Below, piece after piece: positions 1 through 5,846 of a stretch of 5,856 nucleotides of DNA (position 1 is its first letter; the number at the start of each line of letters is the position of its first letter). The notes beneath the pieces were generated by a model. That model had not been told where the DNA came from, ran no database searches, and was given only the letters and a program-made list of their open reading frames with translations. The DNA comes from an uncultured Faecalicoccus sp. (GTDB taxonomy: Bacteria; Bacillota_I; Bacilli_A; Erysipelotrichales; Erysipelotrichaceae). Position numbers and translations under genes: made by a program. The DNA lies in NCBI GenBank assembly GCA_902497095.1, contig CABVDD010000068.1:1-5856 (forward strand), in the 5' to 3' direction.

Positions 1-56
1 AATCACCTAATGTGATTCCTTTCACATTAGGTGACATTTTCGCTTAACGTTAACAG
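1..56 (+). repeat. Left copy of 56-bp terminal inverted repeat
   Basis: Bases 1-56 are the exact reverse complement of 5801-5856, with no mismatch. Identity stops at base 57 (G here, A in the other copy). The repeat contains two nested palindromes. The first is a stem-loop with arms TCACCTAATGTGA (3-15) and TCACATTAGGTGA (22-34) around a 6-nt loop TTCCTT. The second is TTAACGTTAA (44-53). The copy lies about 190 bp upstream of the first MFS gene and in the same orientation relative to that gene as the other copy is to fruK. Beyond base 56 there is only loose AT-rich similarity (AAAAT-AATTT blocks to about base 70). It may be a shared regulatory module, a dispersed palindromic repeat or a recombination end. 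Its coincidence with the window edge also fits a contig broken at a repeat. Confidence 0.95.
11..26. promoter_or_regulatory. CRP/FNR-type palindromic site in left repeat
   Basis: TGTGATTCCTTTCACA matches the TGTGA-N6-TCACA pattern known for CRP/FNR-family regulators, with both pentamers perfect and the 6-base spacer correct. It is the centre of the longer 13-bp-arm palindrome at 3-34. As DNA it could be an operator; as RNA the same palindrome would form a hairpin followed by CAUUUUC, a poor terminator tail. No CRP/FNR gene is in the window, so binding is inferred from the motif only. Confidence 0.45.
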
Positions 57-65
57 GCGAAAATG
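35..65. repeat. Second inverted repeat (CATTTTCGC/GCGAAAATG) around TTAACGTTAA, left end only
   Basis: Arms CATTTTCGC (35-43) and GCGAAAATG (57-65) are perfect 9-bp inverted repeats enclosing TTAACGTTAACAG (44-56). The core TTAACGTTAA (44-53) is a perfect palindrome with a central CG, the shape of LacI/GalR/CcpA-family operators. The second arm begins just after the 56-bp terminal repeat ends, so the right end of the window has the core and one arm but not the other. The left end is therefore two consecutive stem-loops (3-34, then 35-65). Confidence 0.8.
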
Positions 66-191
66 AATTTCTAACTTGATCATAGTCGTCAAAAACAAAT
101 ATGTATGATTTGAAAAAAATATATATGTTTGAGAAGTAAAGGTGGATAAAAAATTTATAATGTTTAAGTATAAACAAAATTACAGATATGT

Positions 192-220
192 TTGAATTGT
201 GATACGTGGGAAAGTATAAT
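192..220 (+). promoter_or_regulatory. Sigma-A type promoter of the MFS-MFS-pepX operon
   Basis: A -35 hexamer TTGAAT (192-197) is separated by exactly 17 bp from a consensus -10 TATAAT (215-220). Transcription would start near 227, giving a leader of roughly 18 nt that carries the AGGAGG ribosome binding site (234-239) 5 nt before the ATG at 245. This leaves the repeat-borne palindromes about 170 bp upstream of the start site, far for simple repression. They might act at a distance or on another promoter. Confidence 0.6.
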
Positions 221-244
221 TGAAACATCATTTAGGAGGAAGAC

Positions 245-1582
245 ATGGAGACAAGAAGGGAAAGGAGAAATATTCTTTGCTTCATAATTAGTTATGTGAT
301 CAATAATTTGGCAAGTGGAGCTTTGTATGATACATATGTCAATTATTTGCAGGAAGTACAAGTGTCTATTGCGACATCGTTTTGGGCATTTTATGGATAT
401 GCAACATTTATCAGTGCTCTTTTGTTGTTGGCGGTGCCCAAGACAGGGTATAAAAAGCTTTTATTGTTTTGTTCATTAGGAACGTCCTTTGCGTTTTTTG
501 GTACTGTGTTTACACAAGAAAGTTGGATTTTATATGTGGCTACATTATTAGCTTTAACAGGAGTACAGTTACATTTTATTATGTTAAGTCCCTTTATTGC
601 TTGTTATACCGAACATTTGGAATCTAAGAAAATGAATTGGTATACAAGGACATATTACATGGGATATATCAGTTATTTTCTAGCTACCTATTTAGGTGGA
701 GCTCTAGTTGTAAAGGCTTTCTCTGTGTTGGCAGGCATCTCTTATACAGCGGCTCAAGAAGCAACGCGATACGTAACAGAATTATCTACATCTATGTATG
801 CATATTATATGCAAGGTAATGAAATCGTATTATTTGGCATTGGATGCATAGCTTTTCTTTCAATAATTCCAGTATTGTTTATAAAGGAAAACAAGGAAGA
901 TTATGAAACTAAAGAATTTCATGAAAAAATACCTTTTAAAGATAAGGTAAATGGGACTTTGCGATTGCTTTTGAATCGTTATTCTCGTGCTTATTTATTG
1001 TATTGGGCTTTAATTTCTTTTGCGATGGGTTTATTTACATCGTATTACACGATTTATTTAAATCGCAATCTGCATATTGATAAGGCTACATCTTCTCTGA
1101 TTGTATCAATCTCTTATATCGCAATTGTCGTTTTTATGTTTTTAACCCCCAAATGTGTAAAAAAATTTGGTAAAGTCGGAACTATTTTTATGACCGTCAT
1201 GGCTTCGATTCCATTTATGCTTATTATCGGTTGTGGAAATTACTTGGGAGCTTTTATGATTCCGATCGTAGGAAGTTCTTTGTTTATTCGGGCTGGCTTA
1301 GCTAATTTATCAAGTCCAGTGGATAGTTCTTTGTCTATGGATATCATCCCTAAATCGATTCGTCCTATATATACATCGCTTGTAAATTTTATTGCCGGGA
1401 TCGTTAGTATCTTAAGTGGATATTTTACAGGGAGTTATCTGTTTTTAGAACAATCAGGATATCAAAAAGCTTATTTTATTGCGGCTGGACTTTATGCTGT
1501 TGCTGGATTCGTTCTTTATAAGGGATTACATTCCTTTAATCATAAAGAAAATCAAATTGTGAATAAAAAGGAGGATTTATGA
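245..1582 (+). CDS. MFS permease, substrate unknown
   Basis: A 445-residue integral membrane protein with about twelve hydrophobic segments (roughly residues 10-30, 45-65, 71-90, 95-120, 135-160, 193-213, 250-272, 284-300, 309-328, 333-352, 372-395 and 409-427). A charged cytoplasmic loop lies at about 214-245, the usual 6+6 layout of the major facilitator superfamily. The classic loop 2-3 motif (G-x-x-x-D-R) is degenerate: only VPKTGYKK is seen at 64-71. The segment near 349-378 (R349, P358, D360, then IIPKSIRPIYTSL) resembles the conserved TM10-TM11 region of many MFS exporters and permeases. The start is fixed by AGGAGG at 234-239. It is first in an operon, and its stop overlaps the next start in ATGA. 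MFS membership is confident; direction of transport and substrate are not readable. Co-transcription with an X-Pro peptidase makes peptides or amino acids one guess among several. Confidence 0.88.
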   Translation: METRRERRNILCFIISYVINNLASGALYDTYVNYLQEVQVSIATSFWAFYGYATFISALLLLAVPKTGYKKLLLFCSLGTSFAFFGTVFTQESWILYVATLLALTGVQLHFIMLSPFIACYTEHLESKKMNWYTRTYYMGYISYFLATYLGGALVVKAFSVLAGISYTAAQEATRYVTELSTSMYAYYMQGNEIVLFGIGCIAFLSIIPVLFIKENKEDYETKEFHEKIPFKDKVNGTLRLLLNRYSRAYLLYWALISFAMGLFTSYYTIYLNRNLHIDKATSSLIVSISYIAIVVFMFLTPKCVKKFGKVGTIFMTVMASIPFMLIIGCGNYLGAFMIPIVGSSLFIRAGLANLSSPVDSSLSMDIIPKSIRPIYTSLVNFIAGIVSILSGYFTGSYLFLEQSGYQKAYFIAAGLYAVAGFVLYKGLHSFNHKENQIVNKKEDL

Positions 1583-2850
1583 AAACTTTATTGAACAAAC
1601 TTGGATTTGGTGAGAAACTGGCGAAAAATTTTTGGGCTATTTTAATTGTTGCTTTTGGAGGCGCTATTATTTATGGCCTGCCTTATTTTCGATTTGATTA
1701 TTATGATGCTTATTTGGCAACCTATCATCTAACCAATACACAGATGGGAGTATTCGGCAGCATACTAGGTGTATTTGGTATGATTTCTTATTTGTTTGGC
1801 GGTGTTATCGCAGACCGTTTTTCTACACGTATGATTTTGACCGTTTCTTTAATCGGAACAGGATTAGGCGGTTTTGTACACTTGCTTCCTCTTAATTATT
1901 ATCAGTTATTGATCTTATATGCTTTTTGGGGAATATCGAGTTTGTTTGCGTTTTGGCCTGCTTGCGTAAAGGCTGTACGTATTTTGTCAGGATCTGATGA
2001 TCAAGGAAAAGCTTATGGTTTTTTTGAAGGAGGCCGAGGAATTGGAGCGGCTTTGATGGCTATGGGAGCTGTAGTTGCCTTTCGCTTGGGAATTGGACAA
2101 ATCAATGATGAAGTACTAGGAATGAAAGTGGTCATTGTTTATTATTCCATCATCACGATAGCTATGGGAATTTTTTGTTTTTTCACAGTAAAAGATGGAA
2201 AAATGGAAAAAAGCGATCGTATCTCCTTTAAGGGCATTGGACAAGTATTAAAAATGCCGGCTGTCTGGCTCATTAGTTTTGTTACTTTCTGTAATTACGT
2301 ATTTACTTTGTCTTTATATTATTTTACGCCGTATGCTACATCCATTTTAGGAGCTACAGTGACTTTTGGTGCAACTCTTGCCGCATTAAAACGTTGGTTC
2401 TCACTGTTTGGAAATGTCGGTGGAGGATTTTTCTCAGATAAATTTGGAACAGGAAATGCTTTATTGATTTCTTTTATCGTGATGATTTTGGGAACATTAG
2501 GTATCTTGTTATTGCCAACTAATGCAGGTTCAATTTTCTTATTTACTATTTTATTTGTTCTTATTTATGTTTTCTATAATGTAAATTATGCACAGACATG
2601 GGCTATGATGGATGAAGGCGGCATACCAGAAAAATATTCAGGTACAGCAGCAGGAATCATTTCTACAGTTGGGTATCTGCCAGAAATTTTTGTTTCTGTT
2701 TTGGCAGGCATTATGATCGATCAAAATCCAGGAGTTGATGGATATCGTCAGTTTTTTGGCTTTTTGATTGCCATGTTGATATTAGGAGCCATCTTTGTAG
2801 GGGTATGGAAAGCCTATTTAAAAAAACATCCGAAAGAAACGAGAAAATAG
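1579..2850 (+). CDS. MFS permease, organophosphate-antiporter/YihN-like
   Basis: A 423-residue twelve-segment MFS carrier, not closely similar to its upstream neighbour. It keeps the loop 2-3 signature well (GGVIADRFSTR, residues 74-84, with D79, R80 and R84) and a second copy in loop 8-9 (GGGFFSDKFG, 281-290). The stretch FWPACVKAV (125-133) followed by DQGKAYGFFEGGRGIG (141-156) recalls the UhpC/GlpT/YihN branch, where W-x-P-x-x-K and a glycine-rich TM5 are typical. The branch assignment is recognition by eye and tentative, and the substrate is unknown. Translation starts at ATG 1579, preceded by AGGAGG (1569-1574), and overlaps the first permease by 4 nt, indicating coupling. The C-terminus (KKHPKETRK) is basic and presumably cytoplasmic. 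Its TAG stop is in the same frame as the following peptidase gene. Confidence 0.85.
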   Translation: MKTLLNKLGFGEKLAKNFWAILIVAFGGAIIYGLPYFRFDYYDAYLATYHLTNTQMGVFGSILGVFGMISYLFGGVIADRFSTRMILTVSLIGTGLGGFVHLLPLNYYQLLILYAFWGISSLFAFWPACVKAVRILSGSDDQGKAYGFFEGGRGIGAALMAMGAVVAFRLGIGQINDEVLGMKVVIVYYSIITIAMGIFCFFTVKDGKMEKSDRISFKGIGQVLKMPAVWLISFVTFCNYVFTLSLYYFTPYATSILGATVTFGATLAALKRWFSLFGNVGGGFFSDKFGTGNALLISFIVMILGTLGILLLPTNAGSIFLFTILFVLIYVFYNVNYAQTWAMMDEGGIPEKYSGTAAGIISTVGYLPEIFVSVLAGIMIDQNPGVDGYRQFFGFLIAMLILGAIFVGVWKAYLKKHPKETRK

Positions 2851-2856
2851 AATTTT

Positions 2857-4644
2857 ATGGAAACAATATTTGAAAAAGTGTATGTAGAAACACCGGTTGA
2901 TACCGATGAAGATGGGCAATATGATTTGATAGCGGTTTATATCAAAAGACCTGTTTTGGATGAAAAGATTCCCGCTGTTTTTGTGGCGAATCCATATATG
3001 TTGCATTGCAATGAAGACTGGTATCAATTATATGATGTAAATGGAGATATCCAAGCTTATCCAACACAGAACATCTCAAAAGAAGAAGTTTGCTTTGTTC
3101 CAAAACAACCAGTGCTTTGTCCAAAACTAGAGACTACTGAAGAAGTTGTGACAAATCCGATACAAGAGCCAGATCCGAATGCTTATGAATGTATTTCAGA
3201 TCTATATGATCATTTGATAGATCGAGGCTATGCCGGAGTATTTAGCGCAGGATTAGGTACACGTGGTTCAGATGGTTTGACTATTACAGGAAGTCAGGAA
3301 GAGATTCTAGCTTTTAAATCTGTTATTGATTGGTTGAATGGAAGAGCACGGGCTTTTACTAAACGAGATAGAAAAGTTGGTATTAAAGCTAATTGGTGTA
3401 CAGGTAATGTGGCAATGTCAGCTCGTTCGTATTTAGGAACTATGTGTATAGGTGTTGCGACTACAGGTGTTGAAGGATTAAAGACCATTATTCCTGAAGC
3501 AGGCATTTCAAATTGGTATGAGTACTATCGACATAATGGGCTAACTTTACCAGCTATGGATTGGCAAGGAGATGATATCGATATCTTATCAAAATATTGT
3601 TTTTCAAGAGCATTAGATCCAGAGGATTTTAAGTCCATTCAACCTTTATTTGAAAAATCACAGAAGAAACTACAAGAAGGAGAAGATCGTGAATCAGGAA
3701 ATTATAATCGCTTTTGGGATGAACGAAATTATTTAAAACGAGCCGATAAGATTCAAGCTTCTGTTTTTGTGATACAAGGACTCAATGATTGGAATGTAAA
3801 GCCGGATCAAGGCATTCGACTGTTTGAAAAAATGCAGGATCTTGGAAAAGATCGTATGATGTTGCTTCATCAGGGACAGCATATCTATACTTATCATCTA
3901 CAAGATAGTCCAACGCTTTCTTTAATTGATCGATGGCTGGATTATTATCTGAAAGGAATCGATACCGGTATACAAAATGAACCAAGAATATTTGTGGAAA
4001 GTAATTTGGATCAAAGTATTTGGCAACAAGAAAATCATTGGCCGCCAAAACAAATGAAAACATATCAAATAAAAGAGCAGGGTATTTTAACGATCGTAGA
4101 TGATCTATCAAAAACATCGTATGATAGAAAGAAAAAGAATAATAAAGACTGGCTGGATGAACTGGTTCTTCAGAAAAATTCTCATTCTTTATCTTTTGAT
4201 TTAGAGACAATGGAAGAATCTGTTCGCTTTGCGGGACGGGCAAAGATTCGTTTTAAAGCACGTATTCAACAACCAACAGCTATTTTAAGTGCTATGTTAG
4301 TAGAAAAAGGAGAACAGAAACGATTAACAGATCAAATGGATGGAGAAGAAAATACATCTTTTCGGTTTAAAGTTGAAACTGAACCTTCCTTGTATTTTGT
4401 GATTACTCGTGGTTGGATGAATGCACAGAATCGAACTCATAATTATACAAAAGAAGCAATTGACCCTGATGTTTGGTATACCTATTCATTTGAATTTGTA
4501 TCTAACGACTATACAATTTCTCAAGGGAATACTTTGTCTTTGATTTTATATGGTATGGATGTAGATCAAACACAACTTCCTTTTGTATCTACTACTATTG
4601 AAGTGGATACATCTTCTATTGTTGTAGAGTGTCCATTAAAATAA
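2857..4644 (+). CDS. pepX: Xaa-Pro dipeptidyl-peptidase, short form (S15 family)
   Basis: A 595-residue serine peptidase that would release X-Pro dipeptides from peptide N-termini. It has no signal peptide or membrane segment, so it is cytoplasmic. Close PepX-like blocks are seen: GLGTRGSDG (132-140), VIDWLNGRARAFT (156-168), SYLGT (191-195) and ATTGVEGL (201-208), then EAGISNWYEYYR (214-225). The catalytic triad is readable: Ser191, Asp311 in GLNDWNVKP and His342 in HQGQH. The Ser-Asp and Asp-His spacings of 120 and 31 agree with those I recall for lactococcal PepX (Ser348, Asp468, His498). NPY at 45-47 fits the S15 oxyanion tyrosine. A beta-rich C-terminal domain runs from about 440. Compared with the roughly 760-residue lactobacillal enzymes it lacks the N-terminal helical domain. 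The nucleophile elbow reads ARSYLG where GKSYLG is usual. No good ribosome binding site precedes ATG 2857; an in-frame TAG 6 nt upstream excludes a longer start. Confidence 0.9.
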   Translation: METIFEKVYVETPVDTDEDGQYDLIAVYIKRPVLDEKIPAVFVANPYMLHCNEDWYQLYDVNGDIQAYPTQNISKEEVCFVPKQPVLCPKLETTEEVVTNPIQEPDPNAYECISDLYDHLIDRGYAGVFSAGLGTRGSDGLTITGSQEEILAFKSVIDWLNGRARAFTKRDRKVGIKANWCTGNVAMSARSYLGTMCIGVATTGVEGLKTIIPEAGISNWYEYYRHNGLTLPAMDWQGDDIDILSKYCFSRALDPEDFKSIQPLFEKSQKKLQEGEDRESGNYNRFWDERNYLKRADKIQASVFVIQGLNDWNVKPDQGIRLFEKMQDLGKDRMMLLHQGQHIYTYHLQDSPTLSLIDRWLDYYLKGIDTGIQNEPRIFVESNLDQSIWQQENHWPPKQMKTYQIKEQGILTIVDDLSKTSYDRKKKNNKDWLDELVLQKNSHSLSFDLETMEESVRFAGRAKIRFKARIQQPTAILSAMLVEKGEQKRLTDQMDGEENTSFRFKVETEPSLYFVITRGWMNAQNRTHNYTKEAIDPDVWYTYSFEFVSNDYTISQGNTLSLILYGMDVDQTQLPFVSTTIEVDTSSIVVECPLK

Positions 4645-4656
4645 AAATTGAAAATG

Positions 4657-4695
4657 AAAAGTAGAAGGATCTTTATGTAGAACCTTCTACTTTTT
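4657..4695. terminator. Bidirectional rho-independent terminator between pepX and fruK
   Basis: Perfect 12-bp stem with arms AAAAGTAGAAGG (4657-4668) and CCTTCTACTTTT (4683-4694) around a 14-nt loop. Because the stem begins with an A-run and ends in a T-run, it provides a U-tract in both directions. On the plus strand it starts 12 nt after the pepX stop; on the minus strand it lies about 38 nt beyond the fruK stop. This is the expected arrangement for convergent genes. Confidence 0.88.
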
Positions 4696-4732
4696 AAAGT
4701 AAAGATTTGATAACTTGTATGTTAAGAAAATT

Positions 4733-5647
4733 CTATGATTCTTTCATTTGATCCATCAGATCTAATACTTCTTGTTTAGTTGCCAAATTTTCAGAAAAAG
4801 CACTTGCACTGCCAGAACAAAGGCCTTTCATAAAAGCATGTTGATAATCGCCGTTTGTTTCCAGGTAACCTGAAATAAAACCAGCCACCATGGAATCACC
4901 AGCTCCTACTGAATTAATAACATTGCCCTTTGGTGCTTGGCTTTGATAGATGTTACCTGTTTCATCCAATAAGATAGCACCTTGGCCTGCCATGGAAACA
5001 AGAATATTACGTGCTCCCATTTCTTGAAGTTTATATGCATAGGGAATGACATCTTCGCGAGTATGCAAAGAGACATGGAAGATTTCACCCAATTCTAAAT
5101 TGTTAGGCTTTATTAAAAAAGGATGATATTTTAAAACTTTTATCAGTAATGTATTGGTGGCATCTACTATGACACGACATGCTTTATTTTGTACACGTTG
5201 TAAGATTTGTTCATACATCGTATCAGGCAAGCTGGATGGAATACTTCCAGAAATGACAAGAATATCTTCAGATGTCAGCTCATCCAGTTTTGTAAATAAT
5301 TGATCAATATCATTTTTTTGAATGTTTGGGCCTTGCCCGTTTATCTCTGTTTCTTCATTAGATTTCATTTTTACGTTAATGCGAGAAAGTCCTTCCTTAA
5401 CATGAATAAAGGAAGTTTTACAGCCAAAGTTTTTTAGACGATGTTCAATTTCTTTTCCAGTAAAACCAGCAGTAAAACCTAAGGCTGTACTTTGATGATC
5501 TAAATTGCTTAAAACAATTGCGACATTGATTCCTTTACCACCAGGCAGTATCTTTTCATATGTGGTTTTATTGATTTGTGCAACTTTAAAGTCTTTGACT
5601 TGAATAATGTAATCTAAAGATGGATTAAACGTAACTGTATAAATCAT
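4733..5647 (-). CDS. fruK: 1-phosphofructokinase
   Basis: A 304-residue PfkB/ribokinase-family sugar kinase, about the usual length for FruK. It phosphorylates fructose-1-phosphate to fructose-1,6-bisphosphate with ATP, in the cytoplasm, after PTS uptake of fructose. Seen: the FruK-like N-terminus MIYTVTFNPSLDYI (1-14), the PfkB signature GGKGINVA (36-43), LSRINVKMK (87-95) and INGQGPN (102-108). KPNNLELGEIF (180-190) and the C-terminal signature NSVGAGDSMVAGF (245-257), with catalytic-base Asp251, are also present. These blocks favour FruK over the related tagatose-6-phosphate kinase LacC. The start is set by AGGAGG (5653-5658) 5 nt upstream of the ATG at 5647; the stop is TAG at 4733-4735. 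It is alone on its strand here, without the usual fruR upstream or fruA downstream, and the terminator closes the transcript. Confidence 0.93.
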   Translation of the reverse strand: MIYTVTFNPSLDYIIQVKDFKVAQINKTTYEKILPGGKGINVAIVLSNLDHQSTALGFTAGFTGKEIEHRLKNFGCKTSFIHVKEGLSRINVKMKSNEETEINGQGPNIQKNDIDQLFTKLDELTSEDILVISGSIPSSLPDTMYEQILQRVQNKACRVIVDATNTLLIKVLKYHPFLIKPNNLELGEIFHVSLHTREDVIPYAYKLQEMGARNILVSMAGQGAILLDETGNIYQSQAPKGNVINSVGAGDSMVAGFISGYLETNGDYQHAFMKGLCSGSASAFSENLATKQEVLDLMDQMKES

Positions 5648-5779
5648 GGGTGCCTCCTATGTTTTTTATAAAATCAGAATAACACTGTAATGATGGAAAT
5701 GAAAGCCAAAGCTGGATGGTAAAAACACATTCAAGCATAGAATGAAGTATTAGAAAGCTTATATTTGGTTCACTTCAGG

Positions 5780-5807
5780 ATATTAAAAAATTGATTTTTT
5801 CTGTTAA
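5780..5807 (-). promoter_or_regulatory. Candidate fruK promoter partly inside the repeat
   Basis: Read on the minus strand, TTAACA (5807-5802, five of six matches to TTGACA) is followed after 16 bp by TAATAT (5785-5780, four of six matches to TATAAT). The -35 is part of the TTAACGTTAA palindrome, so repeat-borne operators would overlap or adjoin it. The transcript would carry a leader of about 125 nt in which I see no recognisable riboswitch or strong hairpin. A TATAAA at 5670-5665 nearer the gene is an alternative -10 but has no convincing -35. The equivalent left position has TTAACA but only a poor -10. Confidence 0.35.
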
Positions 5808-5815
5808 CGTTAAGC
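5802..5815 (-). promoter_or_regulatory. LacI/CcpA-like operator upstream of fruK
   Basis: TTAACGTTAA (5804-5813) is a 10-bp perfect palindrome with the central CG typical of LacI/GalR-family operators. The 14-bp stretch TGTTAACGTTAAGC resembles a catabolite-responsive element in its left half (TG..AACG) but departs from the cre consensus in the right half. It overlaps the TTAACA hexamer proposed as the fruK -35, so a bound repressor would occlude it. The same core occurs at 44-53. The binding protein is unknown. Confidence 0.35.
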
Positions 5816-5830
5816 GAAAATGTCACCTAA

Positions 5831-5846
5831 TGTGAAAGGAATCACA
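5831..5846. promoter_or_regulatory. CRP/FNR-type palindromic site in right repeat
   Basis: Second perfect TGTGA-N6-TCACA site, here upstream of the minus-strand fruK gene. It lies 24 bp upstream (in fruK orientation) of the TTAACA hexamer proposed as a -35 element, roughly where an upstream activator would sit. It is identical to the left site because it is part of the same repeat, so it is not independent evidence of function. Confidence 0.45.

Noticed and set aside
3..34. Repeat hairpin as a strong intrinsic terminator
   Set aside because: The 13-bp stem is only moderately GC and the bases after it (CATTTTCGC) give a short, interrupted U-tract. It cannot be excluded, but the sequence does not favour it over an operator or repeat role.
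156..161. TATAAT hexamer in the left leader as a second promoter
   Set aside because: No acceptable -35 lies 16-18 bp upstream (the nearest TTGAGA is 21 bp away), and the 192-220 pair is much better.
22..361. Two minus-strand open frames of 65-69 codons in the leader and start of the first permease
   Set aside because: They overlap the repeat, the promoter and the permease start, and are AT-rich low-complexity translations (many F, Y, I) resembling no known protein.
3782..4243. 153-codon open frame on the minus strand inside pepX
   Set aside because: It lies wholly antisense to the conserved catalytic region and C-terminal part of pepX and shows no recognisable domain; its openness follows from the codon bias of the real gene.
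5659..5779. Riboswitch or attenuator in the fruK leader
   Set aside because: Only short stems such as CATTC/GAATG are found; no conserved aptamer core or terminator/antiterminator pair is visible.
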